From: an uncultured Porphyromonadaceae bacterium
Lineage (GTDB): Bacteria > Bacteroidota > Bacteroidia > Bacteroidales > Paludibacteraceae
DNA length: 9,313 nt
NCBI GenBank assembly: GCA_937898265.1
Contig: CALEJM010000179.1
Location: 1 to 9,313 of the forward strand
Reading direction: 5' to 3'
The notes below the pieces were generated by a model, which had not been told where the DNA came from, made no database searches, and saw only the letters and a program-made list of their open reading frames with translations. The translations under genes and the position numbers were made by a program. This document shows positions 1 through 6,026 of this stretch, one piece after another (within the stretch, counting starts at the first letter, position 1; every line of letters starts with the position of its first letter).

Positions 1-40
1 AAGGAGAGAGTAGATTATATGGACAGTTATGCAAGCTCTT

Positions 41-92
41 CCGACAACGCGGCATCTTCATCGGAGACCGATGCCAATGCGAATGTTGTCGG
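41..92. repeat. Imperfect inverted repeat at the murC break point
   Basis: CCGACAAC (41-48) is complementary to GTTGTCGG (85-92), and GGCATC (51-56) to GATGCC (70-75). An alternative inner hairpin is CATCGG-AGA-CCGATG (59-73). The arms enclose the point where the murC frame is lost. The right arm is recognisable murC sequence and the left arm is not, which is the pattern of a fold-back or chimeric junction, though the arms are short and chance is possible. Confidence 0.45.
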
Positions 93-861
93 CATAGAAA
101 TCGGCACCTTCGCCAGGTTTGCCAGAATAGGTGTAGCATCTGACGCCCTCTTGCAGTCGGGGCTCCAACTCAATGCCGTGCTTCATCAGCAGACAGCCTT
201 CCGGACGAATCAGCGAGGTGAAGTGGGCAAACGCCTCTTTATAGGCTTCGTGGGTGCCGTAGATGTCAAGGTGGTCGGCGTCTACAGCAGAGACAATGGC
301 CATATAGGGCGAGAGATGGTGGAAGGAGCGGTCGAACTCGTCGGCCTCAATCACTACCAAATCGCTCTTGTCGGAGAGGAGCAGGTTGCCCTCATAGTTT
401 TTGGAGATGCCGCCCAAGAAAGCGTTGCAGTCCACATGGCTCTGACGGAGCAGATGTGCCAACATCGTTGAGATGGTGGTCTTGCCGTGCGTTCCTGCCA
501 CACAGAGTCCGCGCTCCACTTTGGTGATTTCGCCCAACACGGCAGCGCGTTTCTTGATTTCAAAGCCCTTGGCACTCAGCCACTGAAACTCCTCGTTGGA
601 GGTGGCGATGGCTGGGGTGTAGACCACCAAGGTGTTCTCGGGGGTAAAAGAAGCAGGAATCGCCTCAGGCGATGGAGTGTAGTGAATCGAGATTCCTTCG
701 CTTTCGAGGGTCTCACAAAGGGCGGAGCGTGTGCGGTCGTAGCCAGCCACATTACAATGACGGGCATTGTAGTAGCGGGCGATGGCGCTCATGCCGATGC
801 CGCCAATGCCTAAGAAGTAGACGTTGGCTGGTAAGGTATTTTCTATGTTCAACTGCTTCAT
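58..861 (-). CDS. murC: UDP-N-acetylmuramate--L-alanine ligase MurC, C-terminally truncated (267 codons)
   Basis: MurC is the cytoplasmic ATP-dependent enzyme that adds L-alanine to UDP-MurNAc, the first step in building the peptidoglycan stem peptide. The N-terminal UDP-binding domain has the glycine-rich motif FLGIGGIGMSAIARYY (about residues 16-31). The ATP P-loop GTHGKTT is at 123-129, and the Mur-ligase central-domain motifs EADEFDRSF (172-180) and DADHLDIYG (194-202) follow. The start ATG lies 6 bases after the stop of the upstream nuclease gene, so the two are probably co-transcribed. The frame ends at a TGA (58-60) shortly after ADFYADNIRIG. Family members are about 450-460 residues, so roughly 190 residues are missing: the end of the central domain and the whole C-terminal substrate-binding domain. 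None of the three frames in the remaining 57 bases resembles the expected continuation, so this is not an obvious one-base frameshift. A product this short should be inactive. Identity is secure; whether the break is biological or an assembly artefact is open. Confidence 0.92.
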   Translation of the reverse strand: MKQLNIENTLPANVYFLGIGGIGMSAIARYYNARHCNVAGYDRTRSALCETLESEGISIHYTPSPEAIPASFTPENTLVVYTPAIATSNEEFQWLSAKGFEIKKRAAVLGEITKVERGLCVAGTHGKTTISTMLAHLLRQSHVDCNAFLGGISKNYEGNLLLSDKSDLVVIEADEFDRSFHHLSPYMAIVSAVDADHLDIYGTHEAYKEAFAHFTSLIRPEGCLLMKHGIELEPRLQEGVRCYTYSGKPGEGADFYADNIRIGIGLR

Positions 862-867
862 TTGCTG

Positions 868-1743
868 TTATTGTCTTTTAGGTCGCAATCCCCAGGCTGC
901 TGGGTCGCAAACGGCCTCTATCACGTTCTCAACCTCGTCGGGGAGGTTCGGGAAGAAGTCGAGACCGGTCATCTGCTCTATCTTATCAACACTCATGGCA
1001 AACGTGCAGAGGTCTTCCATTGTGTTGACGTTGTCGAAATAGAAGGCGATGGCTTGCCATTGGGGCGTTGGCTGATACTTTTCTCTGTGTTGACGGAGGA
1101 CGACCTTGAAAAAGCCTTTTGGAACGGCGATGTCGTGGTGTTCTCCGATTTTCTTACATCCGTCTTCCACCACCGGACCGCAGACGACGTAGACCACTGA
1201 GTCTTGTCTTGCCCATTTGCGAACCATGTTCTCAAGGTCATTCCATCGACCTCTGTTGAGTTCTTGGTCCTGCGGACAGATGTTGGTCATGTAGAAACTC
1301 TCTTCCATCGCCACTTCGCTCCATTTCATGTCGCCTGCTGGTGCCATGTGACCGCGGTCGTAACCAGACTTCTTGTAGTCGTACCACTGAACAGGATATC
1401 TGCTGAGCAGAGGGTCGGCATTGAAATTATTGCCTCGTTCCTCCTGTCCGTAGGTCTCCTCGCGGGTCAGGGCATAGGCCACCCAGTCGGGAAGGCGCCA
1501 TGTTTGATGGTAGTTGACGATATGGCCGCAATGAATCAGCAAGGTGTCGTTGCCACGACCGCCTTTGGGCAGTTCCATCAGGGCATCGAGGTCTACATCA
1601 TCGCTATAGCAGTTACACTCTGGCGCGTTCGTTACCTCCGTTACATATTCTTCAATAGCTTTTGTAACGGTTTTCTTTGGATCGCCACAAGCCTCTAGCA
1701 TGAGGGTAAGCAGCAATAGGACGGTCAGCAGCGAGTAACGCAT
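868..1743 (-). CDS. DNA/RNA non-specific endonuclease (NucA/Serratia nuclease family), predicted lipoprotein
   Basis: This is a predicted exported metal-dependent nuclease of the beta-beta-alpha-metal family, which cuts DNA and RNA with little sequence preference. The first 19 residues form a lipoprotein signal: a charged start, a leucine-rich core and a lipobox-like LEAC with the acylated cysteine at 19. The catalytic motif DRGH is at 129-132 (His132 the expected general base) in the context YDRGHMAPAGDM. The metal-binding segment NRGRWNDLE follows at 163-171 (Asn163, Glu171), and the usual family ending TGLDFFPNL is at 259-267. At 291 residues the protein looks complete. Its start is 21 bases after the stop of the DUF3127 gene and its stop is 6 bases before murC, so it appears to be an internal operon member. 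It should be periplasmic or outer-membrane anchored; likely roles are nucleic-acid scavenging or degradation of extracellular DNA. The sequence does not show which side of the membrane it faces. Confidence 0.88.
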   Translation of the reverse strand: MRYSLLTVLLLLTLMLEACGDPKKTVTKAIEEYVTEVTNAPECNCYSDDVDLDALMELPKGGRGNDTLLIHCGHIVNYHQTWRLPDWVAYALTREETYGQEERGNNFNADPLLSRYPVQWYDYKKSGYDRGHMAPAGDMKWSEVAMEESFYMTNICPQDQELNRGRWNDLENMVRKWARQDSVVYVVCGPVVEDGCKKIGEHHDIAVPKGFFKVVLRQHREKYQPTPQWQAIAFYFDNVNTMEDLCTFAMSVDKIEQMTGLDFFPNLPDEVENVIEAVCDPAAWGLRPKRQ

Positions 1744-1764
1744 AGCAGGTGTGTGACGGGTTGT

Positions 1765-2094
1765 TTATCCGAAATAGTCTGGAGTGATTGCCTCAGCAGT
1801 TTGTTGTTGACCACCTTCGGCAGCGGTTTGCACGCGCCAAGCTTTGACGTTGTTAATCCAACGACCATTGTATTCGCGAGAGTCGATATCGATAGAGATG
1901 GTCACCATCTGACCCATTTGGAGGGCAAATTTATCGATGTTGTCGTTGGCCACTTCAAAAGCCATCTGACGTGACTGAGTTGAAGATGGTTCTTTATAGC
2001 TGATTACATATTCTTTTCTGCGCCATTGGCCGCCGTTGCGGCTATCGCCTGAGCGTTCTTCACCAACTTCGGTGATTTTACCTGTAATTTCCAT
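1765..2094 (-). CDS. DUF3127 protein, SSB-like OB-fold candidate, copy A (no acidic tail)
   Basis: A 109-residue cytoplasmic protein of the DUF3127 family found in Bacteroidota. The domain spans about residues 1-88: an N-terminal strand MEITGKI, a QWRRKEYV segment (23-30), NDNIDKF (50-56) and a strand-turn-strand region with DIDSREYNGRW (69-79). That last region resembles the ssDNA-binding face of bacterial SSB proteins, and an OB fold is inferred from it. It is a tandem paralogue of the gene just upstream: about 43 of 88 ungapped positions are identical by hand count. This copy has only a short Gln/Ala-rich tail ending ITPDYFG and lacks the SSB-type tip of its partner. It is 34 bases downstream of that partner and 21 bases upstream of the nuclease gene. 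The family's biochemical role is not established to my knowledge; single-stranded nucleic-acid binding is an inference. Confidence 0.82.
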   Translation of the reverse strand: MEITGKITEVGEERSGDSRNGGQWRRKEYVISYKEPSSTQSRQMAFEVANDNIDKFALQMGQMVTISIDIDSREYNGRWINNVKAWRVQTAAEGGQQQTAEAITPDYFG

Positions 2095-2128
2095 TGTTCT
2101 GTAGGTGTTGTTTAATTGTTAGATAGGG

Positions 2129-2524
2129 TTAGAAAGGGAGGTTGCTTGGGTCGTCATCCTGTGGAAGCGGTGTTACTGGGAGCTCTGGAGTAGAGTCGTC
2201 AACCACGGGTGCTGCTGGAGCATAGGCAGCAGGCTCCTCTGCAGGAGCAGCAGCCTCAACCACTTTCCATGCGGTGAAGTTATTGTAGTTTTTACCGTTA
2301 TACTTGCGGAGGTCAATATCAAAAGAGACAGTGTAGGTCTTGCCCTCTGTAAGTTTGAATTTGTCGATTTTGTCGTTCCATACGTCAAAAGCCATGTGAC
2401 GTTCGTACTGGTTGCCTTCCGGCAAGAATTCAAGCACATATATCCTTCTGCGCCATTGTTTTGTGCCATTGGACATACCACTCTGCTCTGGTTGAGCCAA
2501 GATGATTTTTCCTGTTAATTCCAT
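2129..2524 (-). CDS. DUF3127 protein, SSB-like OB-fold candidate, copy B with SSB-type C-terminal tip
   Basis: A 131-residue DUF3127 protein and first gene of the left operon. The conserved domain covers about residues 1-89, with the same landmarks as copy A: MELTGKI, QWRRRIYV (23-30), NDKIDKF (50-56) and DIDLRKYNGKNYNN (69-82). A disordered Ala/Pro-rich linker (about 91-120) follows, and the protein ends in QDDDPSNLPF. An acidic cluster followed by a terminal Leu-Pro-Phe resembles the DDDIPF tip by which bacterial SSB recruits replication and repair proteins. This supports a single-stranded DNA-binding or SSB-pathway role, but that remains inference. The ATG at 2524 has a plausible Bacteroidota promoter about 85 bases upstream and an AT-rich leader without a clear Shine-Dalgarno sequence, which is normal for the phylum. 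Confidence 0.83.
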   Translation of the reverse strand: MELTGKIILAQPEQSGMSNGTKQWRRRIYVLEFLPEGNQYERHMAFDVWNDKIDKFKLTEGKTYTVSFDIDLRKYNGKNYNNFTAWKVVEAAAPAEEPAAYAPAAPVVDDSTPELPVTPLPQDDDPSNLPF

Positions 2525-2608
2525 TTTTGTATAATTGTTATTTTTCTATTTTTATACCTCAAAAGCATTTGCATCGGACGCTCTTCCGCCCAAACTATGC
2601 ATTGCGTG

Positions 2609-2616
2609 CAAAGTTA
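2609..2616 (-). promoter_or_regulatory. Bacteroidota -7 box for the DUF3127-nuclease-murC operon
   Basis: Read on the minus strand, TAACTTTG matches the TAnnTTTG -7 consensus of the Bacteroidota primary sigma factor. Transcription would start near 2602 and leave a leader of about 78 bases before the DUF3127 copy B ATG. No good TTTG -33 box sits at 19-21 bases; the nearest upstream TTG is about 26 bases away, so the -33 half is weak or absent. Confidence 0.6.
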
Positions 2617-2626
2617 CTCTTTTTTT

Positions 2627-2673
2627 ATGAGATTTTTTCGTGCAAGAACAATTATTTGAAAAAAAATATCTCA
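2627..2673. repeat. Imperfect inverted repeat overlapping the operon promoter
   Basis: TGAGATTTTTTC (2628-2639) is matched, with a small bulge, by the complement of GAAAAAAAATATCTCA (2658-2673). The pair is separated by about 18 bases and lies just upstream of the -7 box at 2609-2616, covering the -33 region. It could be an operator, but the AT-rich context makes chance similarity plausible. Confidence 0.35.
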
Positions 2674-2701
2674 CTCTTTTTCCCCAACCGTCTGACTCGA
2701 T

Positions 2702-2744
2702 AAAAAAGCCGAGGAACACCCTCGACGGCGGGGTGCTCCTCGGC
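2702..2744 (-). terminator. Intrinsic terminator of mutS2
   Basis: On the minus strand a long GC-rich hairpin forms between GCCGAGGAGCACCCC (2744-2730) and GGGTGTTCCTCGGC (2721-2708), with one mismatch in the stem and a loop of about 8 bases. A run of six T (2707-2702) follows. It lies 22 bases past the mutS2 stop. There is no T run on the plus side, so it should act only leftward. Confidence 0.93.
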
Positions 2745-2765
2745 TTATATCGGAGGCGGAAACCG

Positions 2766-5150
2766 CTAATCGTCAGTAAAATGAACTACGGTGATACCCA
2801 CGCCTCCCAGCTGGACGTGCTCGTCGTGGAAACGGCGAACTGCATGCACGTGCTGCAGATATTCGCGGATGGCTTGACGGAGAGCGCCGGTGCCGGTGCC
2901 GTGAAGGATGCGAACCTGAGAGACGCCAATCATTGCGGCGTCGTCAACGTAGTAGGAAACGGCGTCCAAGGCTTCGTCGACACGCATGCCACGAACGTCA
3001 ATCTGCTGTTTGAAGCGGAGCTGACGTTCACGCAGTTGGGTGGTGGCGTTGCCGTCGGTCTGTCGTTTCTCTTGTTTCAACTGGTTGTGACTCACGCGCT
3101 CCAAGCGGGTCAAGGAGATATTCGACTTGATGGCACCGAAGGCCACCTGAGCCTCACGTCCAGAGACGGTGAGCACCTGACCAACAACGTCTTGACCTTT
3201 GACTTTCACCATGTCGCCAACGGTCAGTGAGGCGGCTTTGGCATTTTTCTCGGGCTTTGGTTCGGCAGGTTTATAGGTCTCTTTCAGCCGACTCACAACG
3301 TCGCGTGCCTGCTTGACGACTTCTGTCTGTGCCTCGCTCTCGCGAATGTCTTTGATGGTACGTTCGATGGTGGCGTTGGCACTTCGTAGCATCTGCGATG
3401 CCTCTTCTTTGGCTTGTTGAAGGGTGTCTTTACGGAGTTTCTTGATTTGCGACAATGCTTCGTCGTACTCCTCCTCTTTGGCGCGAATACGTTTCTCTTG
3501 CTCTTTGATTTGCTCACGCTTACGTTGCCAGTAGCGTTGGTCGCGAACGGCGTCCTGGATGCTCTTGTCGTAGTCGATATGGGTAGCACCCACTTTGTCG
3601 GAAGCCAACTGTATCACCTCGTTAGGGAGACCGATGCGGCGCGCCATCTCGATGGCGAAGGAGCTGCCTGGTGTGCCAATCTGAAGGGCGAAGAGGGGCT
3701 GCATGTGCTGACGGTCAAATAGCATGGCGCCGTTGACGATGCCAGGCGTATTGGTGGCGAAGTGCTTGAGGTTGGTGTAGTGGGTGGTGATGACTCCGAA
3801 ACATCCTTTGCCATGAAGTGTCTCCAAGACGGCTTCGGCAATGGCACCACCTATCTGAGGCTCTGTGCCCGTACCAAATTCGTCGATGAGCAGGAGGGTC
3901 TTCGGATTGGCATAGCGGAGGAAGTATTTCATGTTCATCAGGTGCGAGCTGTAGGTAGAGAGGTCGTTCTCAATGCTTTGCTCGTCGCCGATGTCGATGA
4001 ATATGTCGGAGAAGAGTGCGGCAGTGCTGTCGCTGTCCATTGGAACAGGGAGTCCGCACTGCAACATATATTGTAATAGTGCAACGGTTTTGAGGCAGAC
4101 CGATTTGCCGCCGGCATTAGGACCTGATATCAAAACGATGCGCTCTTGTTGTGTCAAGGTGATGTCGAGCGGAACGATTTCGCGTCCCTGCTCTTGCAGC
4201 GAGAGTTGGAGCAGCGGATGACGTGCTTTGTTCCACGTCAGCTGCGGGTGTTTCTTTTCTATCTTTGGGCAGACGGCTTGGGTGGCTATGGCAAACTTCG
4301 CCTTGGCTACCATGGCGTCTATCTCGCCGATGAAGAGCGAGAGGTCGAGAATCTCGGGATAGTAGGGACGGAGGACGTTGGTCATCTCCACGAGGAGACG
4401 AATCACCTCGCGCTGTTCCTCTCCATGCAGTTCGCGGAGACGGTTGTTGGCTTCTACAACGGCAGAGGGCTCGATGAAGACGGTCTTGCCGGTTGCCGAT
4501 TCGTCGTGAACGATGCCGCTGAGCTTGCGTTTGTTCATGCTTAAGACGGGAAGCACCAGACGACCGTCGCGGAGGGTTGGGGCGGCGTCGGCCTCTACAA
4601 GCCCTTCGCTTTGTGCTTTTTTCAACACATGATGAAGGGTGCGCGAGAGACTTGACTGCGTCTGCAGGATGTTACGGCGTATCTCCAACAGTTGGGGCGA
4701 CGCATTGTCTTTAACGTTGCCGAAACGGTCGATGAGGTGGTCTATCTGTCGGAGGATGGCACGGAAGTCCAATTCCTCACGTGCCTTGGCTTGAAGGAGG
4801 TCGAAGCGGGGCTCGAGTTTCTTGAGTGCTTCGTTGAGTTGGGTTGCCATGGTGATGTTGTCTCTCACCAGGGCGATTTCTTCGGTTGGGAGGAAGGTGC
4901 CGATGACGCGTGTCTCAGCAAAGGGTTCTCGGAGGTCGACGACGGTGCCGAGGGGAAGGGGATGCTGTTCCTCTATCAAGGCACGCATCTGACTGACGAT
5001 ACGAACGGCATGCACCACTTCGTCGTAGGAGGTGGTGAAGGCCATTGCGTCGATAAGTTCCTTGGCTATGGTGCTTTGGCAGTTTTGCTTCAGCAGTCCA
5101 CGAACCTTGTCGAAACCGATTTTCTGTTCAATATTTTTTGGATATAGCAT
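2766..5150 (-). CDS. mutS2: Endonuclease/ATPase MutS2
   Basis: A full-length MutS2 of 794 residues (the family is usually about 780-800). MutS2 is a cytoplasmic MutS-like ATPase that does not act in mismatch repair. It has been linked to suppression of recombination by cutting branched DNA and, in Bacillus, to rescue of collided ribosomes. In order: the N-terminal core and clamp region (about 1-330); the ATPase with Walker A GPNAGGKS at 343-350, Walker B LLLIDEFG at 419-426 (Asp423, Glu424) and the ABC-type ST-rich segment around 398-402; a long charged coiled coil (about 528-625); a KOW-like segment (about 643-685); and a C-terminal Smr nuclease domain (about 716-793). The Smr domain has QIDVRGMRVDEAL and HGTGTGALR (His750). 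All key motifs look intact. It starts 18 bases after the DUF486 stop, so the two are probably one transcript. Confidence 0.97.
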   Translation of the reverse strand: MLYPKNIEQKIGFDKVRGLLKQNCQSTIAKELIDAMAFTTSYDEVVHAVRIVSQMRALIEEQHPLPLGTVVDLREPFAETRVIGTFLPTEEIALVRDNITMATQLNEALKKLEPRFDLLQAKAREELDFRAILRQIDHLIDRFGNVKDNASPQLLEIRRNILQTQSSLSRTLHHVLKKAQSEGLVEADAAPTLRDGRLVLPVLSMNKRKLSGIVHDESATGKTVFIEPSAVVEANNRLRELHGEEQREVIRLLVEMTNVLRPYYPEILDLSLFIGEIDAMVAKAKFAIATQAVCPKIEKKHPQLTWNKARHPLLQLSLQEQGREIVPLDITLTQQERIVLISGPNAGGKSVCLKTVALLQYMLQCGLPVPMDSDSTAALFSDIFIDIGDEQSIENDLSTYSSHLMNMKYFLRYANPKTLLLIDEFGTGTEPQIGGAIAEAVLETLHGKGCFGVITTHYTNLKHFATNTPGIVNGAMLFDRQHMQPLFALQIGTPGSSFAIEMARRIGLPNEVIQLASDKVGATHIDYDKSIQDAVRDQRYWQRKREQIKEQEKRIRAKEEEYDEALSQIKKLRKDTLQQAKEEASQMLRSANATIERTIKDIRESEAQTEVVKQARDVVSRLKETYKPAEPKPEKNAKAASLTVGDMVKVKGQDVVGQVLTVSGREAQVAFGAIKSNISLTRLERVSHNQLKQEKRQTDGNATTQLRERQLRFKQQIDVRGMRVDEALDAVSYYVDDAAMIGVSQVRILHGTGTGALRQAIREYLQHVHAVRRFHDEHVQLGGVGITVVHFTDD

Positions 5151-5168
5151 CGAAACTATCGTTGTTCT

Positions 5169-5519
5169 TTAGCTTCTAAACATAAAATATACGGCACCGA
5201 GGAGGCAAAGCATGGCCCACACGTAGTCCATCTTGAAAGGCTGGTGCATGAAGAAGACGGAGAACGGGATGAAGACTGTCAGCGTGATGGCTTCCTGGAT
5301 GATTTTCAGCTGTGGAAGGGTGTAGACGCCGATGCCGATGCGGTTGGCCGGCACAGCAATGAGATATTCGATGAGGGCGATGCCCCAGCTGACTAAGGCG
5401 CAGATCCACCACGCACGGTTGCTCAGGAGTTTGAGGTGACCGTACCAGGCAAAGGTCATGAAGCAGTTGGAGCATATCAGCATCACAACGGTGATGATAT
5501 AGGGATTGATATGGGGCAT
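5169..5519 (-). CDS. DUF486 (DMT-superfamily) small membrane protein
   Basis: A 116-residue integral membrane protein with about four hydrophobic segments (roughly 5-24, 34-54, 69-89 and 97-115). Family-like motifs are TFAWYGHLK, SWGIALIEYLIAVPANR, and QLKIIQEAITLTVF followed by FSVFFMHQPFK, which point to DUF486. These are small EmrE-like members of the drug/metabolite transporter superfamily with no assigned substrate. I chose the ATG at 5519 because family members begin around the PHINPYI segment. The frame stays open to an ATG at 5567, but those 16 extra codons run through the HU terminator hairpin. The start is therefore only 6 bases after that terminator's T-tract, with almost no untranslated leader. 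The gene overlaps nothing and ends 18 bases before mutS2. Transport of a small solute is the default guess only. Confidence 0.82.
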   Translation of the reverse strand: MPHINPYIITVVMLICSNCFMTFAWYGHLKLLSNRAWWICALVSWGIALIEYLIAVPANRIGIGVYTLPQLKIIQEAITLTVFIPFSVFFMHQPFKMDYVWAMLCLLGAVYFMFRS

Positions 5520-5525
5520 ATATAC

Positions 5526-5555
5526 AAAGAAAAAGGGTGCCAGACGACACCCTTT
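5526..5555 (-). terminator. Intrinsic terminator of the HU gene
   Basis: On the minus strand AAAGGGTG (5555-5548) pairs perfectly with CACCCTTT (5539-5532) around an 8-base loop, followed by the tract TTTTTCTTT (5534-5526). It begins 18 bases after the HU stop codon. It also sits immediately in front of the DUF486 start, so DUF486 and mutS2 would depend on read-through unless they have a promoter I cannot see. Confidence 0.88.
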
Positions 5556-5573
5556 ATAAACGTTCAAATGGGA

Positions 5574-5846
5574 TTAGTTGAGTTCGTTTTTGAGTGAAGC
5601 ACCAACTTTGAATTTTGCTGTTTTAGAAGCAGCAATTTGGATCTTTTTGTGTGTGAGAGGGTTAACACCTTCGTGAGCTGGACGTTCAACTACGCTGAAA
5701 GTGCCAAAACCGATGAGAGCTACGTCCTCACCTTTTTTCAAGGTAGCGGTTACAACCTCAATGTAGGCATTGAGAGCCTCTTGAGCACATTTTTTGGTCA
5801 TGCCGGTGCGGCTGGCCATCTGTTCGATGAGTTCTGTTTTGTTCAT
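5574..5846 (-). CDS. HU-family DNA-binding protein
   Basis: A 90-residue nucleoid protein of the HU/IHF family, which binds as a dimer, bends DNA and compacts the chromosome. It opens with the typical helix MNKTELIEQMASRTG and carries the family signature GFGTFSVVERPAHEGVNP (46-63). The DNA-intercalating proline of the beta arm is Pro63, and the C-terminal helix ends KVGASLKNELN. The length matches standard HU, without the extended N- or C-terminal domains of the larger Bacteroidota HU-like proteins. An ATG four codons upstream (5858) is in frame, but alignment to the family favours MNKTEL at 5846. It has its own promoter (-7 box at 5904-5911) and its own terminator, so it is probably expressed as a strong single-gene transcript. 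HU-alpha versus HU-beta type cannot be settled from the sequence alone. Confidence 0.96.
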   Translation of the reverse strand: MNKTELIEQMASRTGMTKKCAQEALNAYIEVVTATLKKGEDVALIGFGTFSVVERPAHEGVNPLTHKKIQIAASKTAKFKVGASLKNELN

Positions 5847-5903
5847 AGCAAAAAACAAATATAGTGTTGAAACAATAAGTCTTTGATTGCATTATCAACG
5901 GCA

Positions 5904-5911
5904 CAAAGATA
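5904..5911 (-). promoter_or_regulatory. Bacteroidota -7 box for the HU gene
   Basis: The minus strand reads TATCTTTG, a match to TAnnTTTG, giving a start near 5897 and a leader of about 50 AT-rich bases before the HU ATG. The region expected to hold the -33 box (about 5932-5935) has no TTTG. The site lies back to back with the rhomboid promoter, about 80 bases away. Confidence 0.62.
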
Positions 5912-5965
5912 ATCATTTTTCTATAAAGAAGAACGTTTTTTGCGATTTTTTCTCAATTTTATTCT

Positions 5966-6000
5966 TTTGATGCGTATAAAAAAATTTTGAGTTATCTTTG
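5966..6000 (+). promoter_or_regulatory. Bacteroidota promoter for the rhomboid gene
   Basis: The -7 box TATCTTTG (5993-6000) matches TAnnTTTG. A TTTG at 5966-5969 lies 23 bases upstream, slightly longer than the usual 19-21. Transcription would start near 6007, leaving only about 20 bases before the rhomboid ATG. Confidence 0.65.
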
Positions 6001-6026
6001 CAGACCCGTTTTCAACCCTATTTTTG

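Noticed and set aside
19..471. Plus-strand open frame of 150 codons opposite murC
   Set aside because: It is the antisense shadow of a clear MurC reading frame and its translation resembles nothing known.
2640..3230. Plus-strand open frame of 196 codons
   Set aside because: It runs through the mutS2 terminator and the antisense of the Smr domain, so it is a shadow frame.
5520..5567. 16-codon N-terminal extension of DUF486
   Set aside because: It would translate the HU terminator hairpin, and family members begin near the later ATG.
5847..5858. Four-codon extension of HU (MFFA)
   Set aside because: HU proteins begin at the MNKTEL helix, and the extra codons add nothing conserved.
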